From Paralimibaculum aggregatum (GTDB lineage: Bacteria > Pseudomonadota > Alphaproteobacteria > Rhodobacterales > Rhodobacteraceae), in the NCBI RefSeq assembly GCF_030270585.1, contig NZ_BSYI01000038.1:1-53984 (forward strand): a stretch of 53,984 nt of DNA. The letters are read 5' to 3'. The number at the start of each line of letters is the position of its first letter. Position 1 is the stretch's first letter. The position numbers and the translations under genes were made by a program. The notes beneath the pieces are model-generated. The model saw only the letters and a program-made list of their open reading frames with translations. It made no database searches and was not told the DNA's origin. Positions 11,149-19,860 of this stretch are shown piece after piece.

Positions 11149-11700
11149 CCGGGAAAGGTGCGCGGGCTCGGCGGCGTGATGCTGGTGATCTCTGGCGTGC
11201 ATACCAGCCTCAAGGCGGACATCCGGGGCGTCTCTGACGTCAGGTGGCAAAGATGCTGCGTGCACTGGGTGAGGAACGCGCTCGCGCATGTGCCCCGCTG
11301 CCGGCACACCGCCGTCACCGCGACCCACCAGGCCTTCGGCCAGGGCGACTGCGGGCAGGCAAGTGCCGCCTGGCACCATGTCGCCGACCAGACCCGCCGG
11401 CGCTGGCCGAAGCTTGCCGCGCTCGTGGATGAGGGCGAGAAGGGCGGGCTGGCCCTATTGGCGCTCCCGGCGCTGTACCGCACCAGGCTGCACCGCACCG
11501 GCCCGGTCGGGCGGCCCAACAGGGAGATCATGCGACGCGCCGACGTCGTCGGGCTTTCCCGAACGAGGCCTCGGTCATGCGCCCGACCGGTGCCGTGCTC
11601 GCCTGGCAGAACGGCGAATAGGCGGCCCGGCACCGCGACAGGCAGGCCGAGGGCGTCTCGCGTGCCGATGCCGCCGAGATCGACTCAGTTCCCGGCATGA
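11149..11700 (+). mobile_element. IS256-family transposase fragment (pseudogene)
   Basis: The central and C-terminal parts of a Mutator/IS256-type transposase can be read. RGLGGVMLVISGVHTSLKA carries the expected ISDAHxGLKA motif with the catalytic Asp replaced (ISGVHT). It is followed by RWQRCCVHWVRNALAHVP, WPKLAALVDEGE and, after a frameshift near 11545, FPNEASVMRPTGAVLAWQNGE with a stop at 11619-11621. The N-terminal third is absent and the catalytic motif is damaged, so the element is dead. A second, longer IS256 remnant lies at 39.99-41.27 kb on the other strand and differs in sequence. Confidence 0.8.
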
Positions 11701-11813
11701 CCACGGAAGCTGAGCGACCAAGCCTCAGGCCATCCCGCCCTTCCCGCCACCCCGACCGGCGTGAAATCGGTTGGCCGCCTGCTGCCGGGCTTCGGCGATA
11801 GACATGCTTATCT

Positions 11814-11839
11814 CTCAATTTATCCATAGATATTTTGAG
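11814..11839. promoter_or_regulatory. AT-rich inverted repeat upstream of the SYLF gene
   Basis: CTCAATTTATC-CATA-GATATTTTGAG is an imperfect palindrome with 9 of 11 arm positions matching and a 4-base centre, in an otherwise very GC-rich region. It lies about 140 bp before the SYLF start codon and after the last IS256 remnant. It could be an operator or the start-site region of the promoter; a terminator is less likely, as no T-tract follows. Confidence 0.35.
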
Positions 11840-11977
11840 TTATGCAAAACTGATCTCCCCCACCATATGAACCTGACGGCGGCTGCTCCGGCTCCGAACG
11901 GGCCGCTGCGCCTGCCCAGCGATTGCAGTTCATCGCGCCAACCGATCCCCACGGCTCCAGAGAAGAAGGAGAAGATC

Positions 11978-12685
11978 ATGACGCGCTTTACCAGTGCACT
12001 GGCGCTTGCCGCCGCTCTGCCGTTCCTCCTGCCGGCCCAGGGCCTCGCCCAGGGCGAAGGGGGCGATGCCCCGCAGGCGGAAGCCTCCGTCGAGGACCTG
12101 GCCGGCGAAGGCATGGCCACCGTCAAGGCCGCCACCGACGCCGTCGCGCGCCTGAACGAGCGCCCGCGCTTTGCCGAGCTGGCCAAGCGGGCGAAGGCGA
12201 TCGTCATCTTCCCCGATGTGGTCAAGGCCGGCTTCCTGATCAGCGGCCAGTTCGGCTCCGGCGTCCTGCTCGTGAAGCAGGCCGACGGCACCTGGTCGGC
12301 GCCGGCCTTCTACGGCATTCAGGCGGCCGGCATCGGCCTTCAGGCCGGCGCCGAGCTGAGCACGCTCGGCCTCGCAGTGATGACGGACGAGGCGCTTGCG
12401 GCCTTCTATGACGGCGGCTTCAAGCTCGGCGGCGGCCTCGATCTGACGCTTGCGGCGCTCGGCGGCACGGCCGAGCTGGACACCGCGGCCGACATCGTGA
12501 GCTTCTCGGTCGCCAAGGGCGCCTTCGCCGGCCTCTCGCTCGAGGGCAGCAACTTCGTGGCCGACGGCCCCCGGAACGCCGCCTATTATGGCCGCGACGC
12601 GATGACGACGGAGGAGGTGGCGGGCGAGCCCGGGCTCACCAGCCCGGAGATCACCGCGCTGCACGAGGCCCTGAAGAGCCTCTAG
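11978..12685 (+). CDS. Secreted SYLF-domain lipid-binding protein (Ysc84/DUF500 family)
   Basis: The 235-residue protein starts at an ATG with a clear AGAAGGAG site 6-13 bases upstream. Residues 1-25 form a signal peptide (LALAAALPFLLPAQGLAQ). The SYLF domain fills residues 55-235 and includes KAIVIFPDVVKAGFLISGQF, GSGVLLVKQADGTWSAPAFY and a Gly-rich C-terminal half. SYLF proteins bind membrane lipids (phosphoinositides in eukaryotes); bacterial exported versions are poorly characterised and probably act at the periplasmic face of an envelope membrane. The gene is intact and stands alone between the decayed region and a convergent LysR gene. Family assignment is confident; the physiological role is unknown. 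Confidence 0.9.
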   Translation: MTRFTSALALAAALPFLLPAQGLAQGEGGDAPQAEASVEDLAGEGMATVKAATDAVARLNERPRFAELAKRAKAIVIFPDVVKAGFLISGQFGSGVLLVKQADGTWSAPAFYGIQAAGIGLQAGAELSTLGLAVMTDEALAAFYDGGFKLGGGLDLTLAALGGTAELDTAADIVSFSVAKGAFAGLSLEGSNFVADGPRNAAYYGRDAMTTEEVAGEPGLTSPEITALHEALKSL

Positions 12686-12769
12686 GCGCCGCTTCCGGAA
12701 GCCCCGGCGGGGCGGCGGCCGTTCGACGCCCCCCGGTGACTTCGCGGACCGGCTCCGAGCAAGATCGAG

Positions 12770-12797
12770 GCGCCTGCCCCAGCGATGGGGCGGGCGC
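12770..12797. terminator. Bidirectional hairpin between convergent genes
   Basis: GCGCCTGCCCCA and TGGGGCGGGCGC form a 12-bp stem with one G-T pair around a short GCGA loop. The hairpin lies between the 3' end of the SYLF gene and the 3' end of the convergent LysR gene. It lacks a strong T-tract on either side, so it may work as a weak or Rho-assisted terminator shared by both genes. Confidence 0.5.
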
Positions 12798-12810
12798 ATT
12801 CCGCTTGCGG

Positions 12811-13761
12811 TCAGGACGACGAGCCCGGGAGCGTCTCGACATGATCGCCGAGGGTGGCCACCTCTCCGTCCTCGGACAGCTCGGCGAGATCGCCCATGAC
12901 CGCCTCCTGCTCGGCATCGGCATTCGCCGCGACATGGCGAAGCTGGGCGAGCGCTTCGGCCAGGATCCCCTCGTCCATGTCCTCGCGCCAGGCCGCCCAG
13001 GCCGGGTAGGGAAAGCTCGGCGCTCCGGGCACCAGATGCAGCCGGCCGGAATCGAGATGCGTCTTGACCGCCCGCGCCGGCAGATAGGCCGCCAGTTCCC
13101 GGCCGATGATGTATTCCGCGGAAAGCGCGCCGAGGGCGAGCGTCAGGCCCGGATTGGTCAGCTCGGGCAGATGCAGCGCATGGGCGTGCACGAATTCCGG
13201 CCCCCAGTCGACGAAGGCATAGCGCCCGGCGATGTCCATGTCCGGCTCGGGCCAGGCGGCCACGAGCACCAGCTCCTCCTCCAGGATCTGCTCCAGCTGC
13301 AGGCCGGGGCGCGCCTGCGGGGTGTAGAGCAGAGCCATCTGGGTGACGCCCTCGATCAGGAAACGCGTGAGCCGGTCGGGCATGCCCAGTTCGGCGCGGA
13401 TGCTGATCTCGGGCATGGCGCGGCGCAGCGCGTCGATCCACCGGAAGCCGAGGCGCGGCCAGAGCGAATACTGCGCGCCGATATGGATGCTCTCGGTGAA
13501 GCCCTCGGGGATCGCGATCTGCTGGCGTGCCTCTTCCCACACCTTGAGCATGCTGAGCGCATAGCGCTCGAACTCGCGCCCCGCGGGCGTCAGCTCCGCG
13601 CCCGCCTTGGAGCGCTCGAAGAGCGTGCGGCCGAGCGAGGCTTCCAGCTTCTGCACCCGCAGGCTCACCGCCGACTGGGTCACGAAGAGCCGCTTCGACG
13701 CGGCCACGAAGGAGCCGGTTGCAGCGATCTCGAGGAAGGTGCGCACCAGGAGGATGTCCAT
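12811..13761 (-). CDS. LysR-family transcriptional regulator
   Basis: The N-terminal winged helix-turn-helix (residues 1-60) is typical: LVRTFLEIAATGSFVAASK, then RLFVTQSAVSLRVQKLEASL and LTPAGREF. It is followed by a periplasmic-binding-like effector domain. I chose the ATG at 13761 (MDILLVRTF, with a GGGG run 2-5 bases upstream) over an in-frame ATG at 13776; both give the same domain. The product is about 316 residues. It is transcribed away from the small lipoprotein gene at 13990 across an AT-rich gap, the classical LysR arrangement, so that gene is a plausible target. The inducer cannot be deduced. Confidence 0.9.
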   Translation of the reverse strand: MDILLVRTFLEIAATGSFVAASKRLFVTQSAVSLRVQKLEASLGRTLFERSKAGAELTPAGREFERYALSMLKVWEEARQQIAIPEGFTESIHIGAQYSLWPRLGFRWIDALRRAMPEISIRAELGMPDRLTRFLIEGVTQMALLYTPQARPGLQLEQILEEELVLVAAWPEPDMDIAGRYAFVDWGPEFVHAHALHLPELTNPGLTLALGALSAEYIIGRELAAYLPARAVKTHLDSGRLHLVPGAPSFPYPAWAAWREDMDEGILAEALAQLRHVAANADAEQEAVMGDLAELSEDGEVATLGDHVETLPGSSS

Positions 13762-13801
13762 GCCCCATGTATTCATGAAACTCGCTTGAAAGCCAATTAT
13801 T

Positions 13802-13817
13802 ATTCGTTTTCCAGAAT
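13802..13817. promoter_or_regulatory. Candidate LysR binding site in divergent promoter
   Basis: ATTCGTTTTCCAGAAT is a short dyad (ATTC-N8-GAAT) containing the T-N11-A pattern preferred by LysR-type regulators. It lies about 40 bases upstream of the LysR start in the AT-rich part (about 13770-13845) of the gap separating it from the divergent lipoprotein gene. Confidence 0.4.
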
Positions 13818-13989
13818 GTTCACGAGTGACTATCTTACCTGTGCGGCAAGGGAGAACGCGCCGCGCAAGCGCGCGCTCCCCGCGATGTCCGCGGCACGGA
13901 CGGGCGGCCCGATGGGCCCTCCGGCCGCGCTTTCCCTGACCCGGGCCCGGCCTTTCCGGGCGCGCAGATCGAACGAAAGGAAGAGACCG

Positions 13990-14331
13990 ATGAAAACGCT
14001 CCTGCACACCACCACGATGCTGGCCGCGCTGGTCCTCGTCTCTGCCTGTGCGAACGGTCCCGATCCCGAGAGCTTCGGCGGACGCCTCCAGGCGGAGGGC
14101 GGCGAGGTGGCCAGGATCGGCGAGACCTGGACCGAGGGCGAGGCGGCCATCCGCAAGGGCCGCGCCATGATCGATGACGGTGAGGACGACATCGACGACG
14201 GCGAGGACCTGATCGCCAGCGGCAAGAAGAAGATGCGCCGCGGCGAGGACCTGGTCCGCAAGGGCGAGCGCATGAAGCGCGAGGCCGAGGAAGCCTACAG
14301 CGTCCGTGGCGCGAAGCCGGCCCAGAGCTGA
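13990..14331 (+). CDS. Small lipoprotein with seven-residue glycine repeat
   Basis: The 113-residue product has a lipoprotein signal peptide ending LVLVSAC (Cys 20), so it is probably lipidated and membrane-anchored. From residue 45 to 98 it consists almost entirely of a heptad-like repeat: EAAIRKGRAMIDDGEDDI, then DDGEDLIASGKKKMRRGEDL. A glycine recurs every seven residues between acidic or basic positions, the kind of pattern seen in short amphipathic-helix or fibre repeats. I know of no function for it. It lies downstream of an AT-rich divergent promoter shared with the LysR gene and is followed by a strong hairpin, so it is probably monocistronic. Confidence 0.8.
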   Translation: MKTLLHTTTMLAALVLVSACANGPDPESFGGRLQAEGGEVARIGETWTEGEAAIRKGRAMIDDGEDDIDDGEDLIASGKKKMRRGEDLVRKGERMKREAEEAYSVRGAKPAQS

Positions 14332-14371
14332 GCCGGCCGCGCCGCCCCCGCACCCCGCGACAGCAGATCGG

Positions 14372-14404
14372 CGGGGCCTGACCCGGAGAGGAGATCAGGC
14401 CCCG
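14372..14404. terminator. Perfect 10-bp stem-loop after the lipoprotein gene
   Basis: CGGGGCCTGA (14372-14381) pairs perfectly with TCAGGCCCCG (14395-14404) around a 13-base loop, 40 bases after the lipoprotein stop. No T-tract follows, so termination strength is uncertain; the hairpin could also protect the mRNA 3' end. Confidence 0.5.
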
Positions 14405-14467
14405 GCCGCACGCCGCATGCCCGCGGCACCCCGAGACGAGGCCCCGCATCCAGATCGGAGACCCGCC

Positions 14468-14926
14468 ATGACCGCACCGAACGCGACCACGCCCATCGGA
14501 CGGCCTGACGCCACCCCCGTTCTCGTGAACCCCGGCATGACCTGGGCGCCCGTCCGCGCCGCCCTGCCCGCGCTGGGCGTCGCGGCGCTGCCCTATCTGA
14601 TCGTTCCGGGTGCGGCGCGCTCCTTCCTGACGGTCTCCGCCCTCGAGGCTTTCGACACGGGCGGGCACAGGATGCTGCGCCTGAGCCTGACGGGCGGCCG
14701 GAGCGAGGGCACGAGCGAGCATGTCGTTGCAGCGCATGAGGTGCACTCGGTCGTCGTCGAGGATGGCGGCTCCCTCGAAGCGTGCCATTCGGTGCTGACC
14801 CGTGTCGTCATCGCGGGCCGGGCGCATGTGGTGGAGCTGGTGCTCCTCGAGCGTCCCGGCCGCACCGGCCTCCTGCATCTGGGCCGCAATGCGCAGCGCG
14901 TGCGGCCGGCCGCCTGGTCGCATTGA
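14468..14926 (+). CDS. Hypothetical protein, 152 residues
   Basis: An ATG preceded by GGAGACCCGCC opens a frame ending with TGA at 14924-14926. The product has a low-complexity N-terminus (residues 1-30), a short hydrophobic stretch (LPALGVAALPYLIVPGA, about 36-52) and then an alternating hydrophobic/polar region rich in beta-prone residues (HVVAAHEVHSVVVEDGG, LTRVVIAGRAHVVELVLLE) ending in a basic tail. No known family is recognised. The good ribosome site and ordinary composition support a real gene. No partner is evident: the preceding lipoprotein gene is closed by a hairpin, and the next gene lies on the other strand. Confidence 0.55.
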   Translation: MTAPNATTPIGRPDATPVLVNPGMTWAPVRAALPALGVAALPYLIVPGAARSFLTVSALEAFDTGGHRMLRLSLTGGRSEGTSEHVVAAHEVHSVVVEDGGSLEACHSVLTRVVIAGRAHVVELVLLERPGRTGLLHLGRNAQRVRPAAWSH

Positions 14927-15302
14927 ACGCCTGCGCAGCCGCTGCGCGGGGGCCGGCCGTGATCCCGTGCCACCGCGCGGATGCACCCCGCGGTTCCGGC
15001 AGGCCGGCGCGCCCGGGGCGCCGGCCTCCGATCGCGGCACGGCCGGGGCAGCCGCGGACAACGGCGGTTCCGGCGGCACGGGTCGGCACCGCACGCGCGG
15101 CGCGCGGCTGCGCGACGCCCGTGTCTTCCGCCCCGGGGCTATGGTGGGTAGGATAGGCGCTCCCGGTTCGGCTCGAACGGCCCGCGCGCCCGGTTCCGGG
15201 CGGCACCCGCGTCATGCGCCGGGAGAAGCCCCATCCCCTGCCGCTCATCCGGCCAGATGCGGTGTCCGGCAGCGCGCCCGATCAGGCCGCCATCCGGCCG
15301 GC
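14927..15302. other. 376-bp gap, nothing recognised
   Basis: This lies between the 3' ends of two convergent genes. It is very GC-rich and has no convincing frame, terminator with a T-tract, or repeat. Confidence 0.4.
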
Positions 15303-15941
15303 CTAGAGGTTTGGCCTGTAGAATGCGAGCTTCGCGCCGAAGCCGATGAAGAAGACGCCCGTCACCCCCTTGAGCCACCTCTGAAACCTGCCGTTTTGCG
15401 CGACGGCGGTGAGCCGGGACATCACGAGGATCATTGCGCCGAACCACACCGCGGCAATCATCGAGTGAACGAAGACCAGCATGAAGGCAGCCGCGGTGGT
15501 GGTGTCCCCCGAACTGATGAATTGCGGGAACGCGGCGAGATAGAACATCGAGACCTTCGGGTTCAGGGCGTTGGTCAGGAGCCCTTCGAGATAGGCGTTC
15601 CGGAGCGTCCGCCGTTTCGCGGAGGGCCTGGTCTCCCGCTTCGCGTCGATGCCGTGCCAGGCAGACAGGAGCGCCCTGACCCCGATCCAGAAGAGATACG
15701 CCGCCCCGAGATACTTCACGATCGCGAAGGCTGTCGCCGATTGCACCAGGATGATCGACAGGCCGAGTATCGCCATCGCCCCGTGCAGGTAGAAGCCGGT
15801 GACAAAGCCCGCCACATTCGCGAATCCGGCGCCGCGTCCGGATGTCGGAACGGTCCTGGCGATCAGCACGCCGTTCGGCCCGGGCGACATGACGAGAAGC
15901 CCCGCCACGAAGGCAAATGTTACGATTTCGGACCATGTCAT
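15303..15941 (-). CDS. LysE-family amino-acid/small-molecule exporter
   Basis: The protein of about 212 residues has the LysE/RhtB pattern: an N-terminal helix followed by the conserved SPGPNGVLIARTVPTSGR loop (from about residue 19), then FVTGFYLHGAMAILGLSI, a charged cytoplasmic loop (residues 105-125), the NALNPKVSMFYLAAFPQF motif and two or three more helices, six in total. Members export amino acids or derivatives in exchange for protons. I chose the ATG at 15941 (MTWSEIV), which has GGAAGG upstream; an in-frame ATG at 15959 would add six residues. The gene stands alone, so the substrate cannot be inferred. Confidence 0.9.
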   Translation of the reverse strand: MTWSEIVTFAFVAGLLVMSPGPNGVLIARTVPTSGRGAGFANVAGFVTGFYLHGAMAILGLSIILVQSATAFAIVKYLGAAYLFWIGVRALLSAWHGIDAKRETRPSAKRRTLRNAYLEGLLTNALNPKVSMFYLAAFPQFISSGDTTTAAAFMLVFVHSMIAAVWFGAMILVMSRLTAVAQNGRFQRWLKGVTGVFFIGFGAKLAFYRPNL

Positions 15942-15959
15942 GTCTTGTCTGCCTTCCAT

Positions 15960-16404
15960 GCGGGGCGCTCAATCTAGGTCGGGCGGCGGCACCTGCACAA
16001 CCCGGCAATCCGGGCTCGAAACCGGCATCGGCGGCTTTCGGACACCACGAGACCCGGCGCCGCCGGTGCGCTGCGACGACACAGGCCCTCGGTGCTCGCC
16101 GCCGCGGACGCCGCCGCCGGCATGGCTCGCCGGTCTCGCGGCGGACGCCGGCGGGCGCCGGGCCGATCGCGCCGAGCCTGCACCGATCGCGCCGGCAGGG
16201 CTGCGGCCCGCCGCAACCGGTCTGCTGCGCGTTCCGGGTCATCCGGCGGCTCGAAGCGCATGTCTCGGCGGGCCGTTCCGTTCCCGTCGGAGACCGGGGC
16301 CGGCTGGCGCGGCTGGCACCCCTGGGGCGGTCTCCCGCCCAAGGGAGAGGCGGACGCCCGTTTCGGCATCGTTGGCGTCGCCTGCAAACCGCTGGCCGGC
16401 GGGA
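15960..16404. other. 445-bp gap, nothing recognised
   Basis: This gap holds the upstream region of the LysE gene and the downstream region of the methyltransferase gene, both on the minus strand. No gene or clear promoter element stands out in the GC-rich background. Confidence 0.4.
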
Positions 16405-17454
16405 TCAGGCGCGCGCCTCGAGCACCATGTTGAACGGCGTCTCGCTGGCCCGGCGAACCCGGCCGAGCCCGCCGGCCCGGATCACCGCGCGCAGCCGCGC
16501 CTCGCCGGCCTGGGCGCCGAGGCCGGCGGCCTCCTCCTGGGCGAGCGAGGTGGGCAGGCAGATCATGGTGGAGGCGGCGTAGTAGAGCCGGCCCACCGGG
16601 TTGAGATTGCCCGCCACGGTATCGGCCGCCATCGGCTCGACGATCATCAGCGCCCCGTCCGCGCCCAGCCGCTCGCGGGCATGGCTCACGGCGCCGACCG
16701 GATCGCCCATGTCGTGCAGGCAGTCGAAGAAGGTGATGAGATCGAAGGGGCCGCCGGCGAAATCCTTCGCCGCCGCGACCTCGAACCGCAGGTTCGGCAG
16801 GTCGTGCGTGCTGGCATGGGCCCTGGCCTCGGCGATCGAGGCGGCGTGGAAGTCGAAGCCGACGACCTCGGCATTTGGGAAGGCCTCGGCCATCATCAGG
16901 GTCGAGTGACCGTGGCCGCAGCCGATATCGGCGATGCGGCCCCCCTTGCGCAGCCTGTCGGCCACGCCGTCGAGCGACGGCAGCCAGGTCTCGATCAGGT
17001 TGGCCCGGTAGCCGGGGCGGAAGAACTTCGCGACCGCACAGAACATGCAGCTCGCCTGATCGCCCCAGGCGACCCCGTCGCCGGTGCGGAAGGCGGCCTG
17101 CACCTTGGGCTGGTTCTCGATGCCGGAGATCGCGTTGTCGAAGGCGCCGAGCATGTAGACCGGCCCGGCCGGGTCCGCGAACACCGCCACCTGTTCGGGG
17201 GTCAGCCAGAAGGTGCCCGCCGCCGCGTCGTGCTCGACATAGCCGCCGGCCGCCTGGTTGGCCAGCCATTCGCGGATGTAGCGCTCGGCACAGCCGGTGT
17301 TGTCGGCCAGCTCGCCGCTGGTCTGCGGTCCGTGGTCCCGCAATGCGGCGTAGAGGCCGAGCTGCTCGCCCATGCGCACCAGCGGCACCGAATAGGCCGC
17401 CCCGAGATCGCCGACGATCCTGCCGAGCAGCGCCATGAGTTTCTCTTCGTTCAT
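16405..17454 (-). CDS. Class I SAM-dependent methyltransferase with winged-helix N-domain
   Basis: The 349-residue protein begins with a winged-helix dimerisation domain like that of O-methyltransferases (residues 15-100: LGLYAALRDHGPQTSGELA, then ERYIREWLANQAAGGYVE). The Rossmann methyltransferase domain carries the SAM motif IADIGCGHGHS at 174-184, an acidic residue after the next strand (VVGFDFHAA) and a late FFDCLHDMGDP motif. The substrate is not evident; animal and bacterial relatives methylate small molecules. A GGAG site precedes the ATG. It follows the carboxymuconolactone-decarboxylase-family gene by 27 bp on the same strand, so the two form an operon, probably controlled by the divergent HxlR regulator. 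Confidence 0.9.
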   Translation of the reverse strand: MNEEKLMALLGRIVGDLGAAYSVPLVRMGEQLGLYAALRDHGPQTSGELADNTGCAERYIREWLANQAAGGYVEHDAAAGTFWLTPEQVAVFADPAGPVYMLGAFDNAISGIENQPKVQAAFRTGDGVAWGDQASCMFCAVAKFFRPGYRANLIETWLPSLDGVADRLRKGGRIADIGCGHGHSTLMMAEAFPNAEVVGFDFHAASIAEARAHASTHDLPNLRFEVAAAKDFAGGPFDLITFFDCLHDMGDPVGAVSHARERLGADGALMIVEPMAADTVAGNLNPVGRLYYAASTMICLPTSLAQEEAAGLGAQAGEARLRAVIRAGGLGRVRRASETPFNMVLEARA

Positions 17455-17481
17455 GATGTCGTCTCCGTCGCTATGGGGGGG

Positions 17482-18060
17482 TCAGGCCGCGCGGCCGGGG
17501 CGTGCCGCCTCGTCGGCCGTCCAGGCAAACGGCCCGAAGCGGTCGTCGAGCGGCAGGGAGAGCAGGATCGACAGCGTGTTGGTGAAGGTCTTGACGGCGA
17601 CGCCGAGGATCACGTCGAGCATCTGTTCGCGGCTGTATCCGGCCTCCAGGAAGCTCTGGCAGGCGGCATCCGCGCCGTGGCCGTTGCCGGCCGCCAGCAC
17701 GCCGGCAAGCCGCCGCAGCGCCTCGTGCCCGGGATCGACCAGGGCGCGACCGGCCCGCAACGCCGCGATCTCGGCCTCGGGCACGGCCGCCTCGCGGGCG
17801 AACAGGCTGTGCCCGGCGACGCAATAGCCGCAGCCGTTCCGGACGCTCACGGCGAGCTGGACGATCTCGCGCTCGGCCGGCGACAGCCGGCCCGCGCCGA
17901 ACTGCGTGTTCATGGCCACGAGCGCGTCGAGCACGTTCGGCGCATTCCCCAGAACCGCGACGACGTTGGGAAGGAAGCCGCGCGCCTCTGCGACGGCGGC
18001 GAGGGTTTCCCGGGCCGCGTCGGCAGCGGTCTCCGGCGTATGGATCGTGTATCGTGACAT
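17482..18060 (-). CDS. Carboxymuconolactone decarboxylase / AhpD-family protein
   Basis: The 192-residue all-helical protein carries the AhpD-type redox centre CGYC (C77, C80) followed by a histidine (H84, in CVAGHSLF). This indicates a peroxidase-like or thiol-redox activity rather than true lactone decarboxylation. The ATG at 18060 (MSRYTIHTPE) has GGAG eight bases upstream and is preferred over an in-frame start at 18090. It is the first gene of a two-gene operon with the methyltransferase and diverges from an HxlR-type regulator, an arrangement typical of thiol- or electrophile-responsive control of such genes. Confidence 0.88.
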   Translation of the reverse strand: MSRYTIHTPETAADAARETLAAVAEARGFLPNVVAVLGNAPNVLDALVAMNTQFGAGRLSPAEREIVQLAVSVRNGCGYCVAGHSLFAREAAVPEAEIAALRAGRALVDPGHEALRRLAGVLAAGNGHGADAACQSFLEAGYSREQMLDVILGVAVKTFTNTLSILLSLPLDDRFGPFAWTADEAARPGRAA

Positions 18061-18163
18061 GGCGTTCTCCAGTTGCTCTCGAACCGGCACTCCGGGATGG
18101 AGCGCGTAGCCGGAGCAGTAGGAGACGCACGCCGGGCGCGGAACTTCACATGACCGAGCGATC

Positions 18164-18176
18164 GGCTATACAAGCC
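18164..18176. promoter_or_regulatory. Dyad in the HxlR/CMD divergent promoter
   Basis: GGCT-ATACA-AGCC is a small perfect inverted repeat in the 150-bp gap between the divergent starts at 18060 and 18211. It is a candidate operator for the adjacent HxlR regulator. It is short, so chance occurrence is possible. Confidence 0.3.
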
Positions 18177-18210
18177 GTAGCAGCGCAATACAGATTGTGG
18201 AGTTGGCCTG

Positions 18211-18918
18211 GTGCCGCAACAGTACGGTCAGTTCTGCCCGATCGCCAAGGCGACGGAGATCCTCGGCGAGAAGTGGACCCTGCTGATCGTCCGCGAGCTG
18301 CTGATGGGCAGCCATCGCTTCAGCGCGTTGCAGCGCGGGCTCTCCCATATCTCGCCGACGATCCTGGCCAGGCGGCTCGAGACGCTGGACCGCCACGGGC
18401 TGGTCTACCGGCGCCGCATCGAGGGCCAGCGCGGCTACGAGTACCTGCCGACCGATGCCTGCAAGCAGCTCCTGCCGATCCTCCTGGCGCTCGGCCGCTG
18501 GGGGATGGACTGGACCCGCGGCAACCTCGAGGACACCGACTACGATGTCGAGCTGCTGATGCTCTATCTCGAGCGGAGCGTCCGGCCGGAGAAGCTGCCG
18601 AACGCCAGGGCGGTGATCCGGTTTCGCTTCACCGATGTGGACGCCATGCCGAACTGGTGGATCGTCGTGGGCGGCGACGCGATCGACATCTGCATTGCCG
18701 ATCCCGGCAAGGATGTGGACATCTACATCACCACCAGCGTGCGGACGATGACCGAGGCCTGGATGGGCCGGATCACCTACCGCCAGGCCAGGGCCGACGG
18801 CTCGTTCGAGGTGCATGGCCCGCCGGCCCTGACCCGCAACATCAGCACCTGGCTCGCCGACTGCATCTTCGCCGACCTGCCGGAGCCCTCCGAAATCCTC
18901 GGAAACGCCGGGTTGTGA
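18211..18918 (+). CDS. HxlR-family regulator with C-terminal SCP2-like domain
   Basis: The 235-residue protein starts at GTG with a GGAG site. Residues 1-95 form the HxlR winged helix: FCPIAKATEILGEKWTLLIV, then FSALQRGLSHISPTILARRL and EYLPTDACKQLLPIL. Residues 110-235 resemble the sterol-carrier-like ligand domain found in a subset of these regulators (VIRFRFTDVDAMPNWWIVV and a later beta-rich region). The Cys near the N-terminus (FCPIA) is the position used for thiol sensing in some HxlR proteins. It diverges from the AhpD/methyltransferase operon, which it most likely regulates. Confidence 0.88.
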   Translation: MPQQYGQFCPIAKATEILGEKWTLLIVRELLMGSHRFSALQRGLSHISPTILARRLETLDRHGLVYRRRIEGQRGYEYLPTDACKQLLPILLALGRWGMDWTRGNLEDTDYDVELLMLYLERSVRPEKLPNARAVIRFRFTDVDAMPNWWIVVGGDAIDICIADPGKDVDIYITTSVRTMTEAWMGRITYRQARADGSFEVHGPPALTRNISTWLADCIFADLPEPSEILGNAGL

Positions 18919-19196
18919 CGGCCATGCCGGCCTGACTGGCGCGAACGCTCCCGGCCGGCCTGCCGAAACTGCCCGCTTCCCCTATCGCTCCATCGGCCGA
19001 CCCGCCGGCAGGCCCTGCCCCGGCAAGGGCGCGCCGTGGCCGGGCCGCGCCCCGAAAGGCGGCGCCGGGAGCCCGGCCGGAACCGTGCCTGCCGCCGATA
19101 TCGTTGCGGGGAACCGATGCGGCGGCGTGCCGATGGGCATATCGTCTGCTCCCGTAGAGGCCGCCGTCCGGATCGCGATCTGAAATGGAGGATGCC

Positions 19197-19580
19197 ATGA
19201 CAGACGTAAACCGCATCGCGATGGAAGTCAAACACCTCAAGAAATCCCTGGATGTTCTCAAGAAGGAATTTTCCAACAAGATAAACAACAACAAACTTCA
19301 TATCAGTGATAACGTCAGCGAAATAAATACACTCGACAAGACCACCACAGAGCTCTCGAAGGTCGATCTTGCGCTGTCGAAGCGCATCGATGCCGCGGAC
19401 GTCAGAATCGCGAAGCTCGAACAGGCGAGCACGCTGTATCGAAACGAGATAAATTCGCTCAAGCTACAGCATGGGGCGCTCGAGCAACGCCTCCTCAAGC
19501 ACGAACGGGATCAGGAGAAGGAGCTCGATGATCTCGAGAAGCGGCTCCGGGCAGAGATCAAGGCCGCACAGCGCGGCTAG
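19197..19580 (+). CDS. Small soluble coiled-coil protein, unknown function
   Basis: The 127-residue product starts at an ATG with GGAGG five bases upstream. It is predicted to be almost wholly helical and coiled coil from end to end: MEVKHLKKSLDVLKKEF, then LALSKRIDAADVRIAKLEQA and LEQRLLKHERDQEKELDDLE, with no signal peptide or membrane segment. It is clearly richer in Asn, Lys and Ile codons and lower in GC than its neighbours, especially over 19260-19340, which suggests recent acquisition. It has no obvious operon partner. No named family is recognised; a structural or DNA/phage-related role is possible but unsupported. Confidence 0.75.
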   Translation: MTDVNRIAMEVKHLKKSLDVLKKEFSNKINNNKLHISDNVSEINTLDKTTTELSKVDLALSKRIDAADVRIAKLEQASTLYRNEINSLKLQHGALEQRLLKHERDQEKELDDLEKRLRAEIKAAQRG

Positions 19581-19860
19581 ACCGGCGATCGAGCCGCTCC
19601 GGACTGCGCGCTGCGATCCGTGCCGAACGGGATGCCCCGGCCGCGGCCGGCAGGGGCAACGGGCCTCTGCCCGCTGACCTGGCCCGCACAGCGGGACAGG
19701 TTCATCCCGGATCAGGGCGGACCTGAGACGGCTGGCGTCGGCTCCAGGGCTGGGCGAAAGGCGCCGCCTCCGGTGCGGGCAGGGATCGCGGCATTGCCAG
19801 GGCAGACCGACGGGCCTGGTGCGTGCAGGCCCACCGATGCGCTGCCCCGGCCGTCGATGC

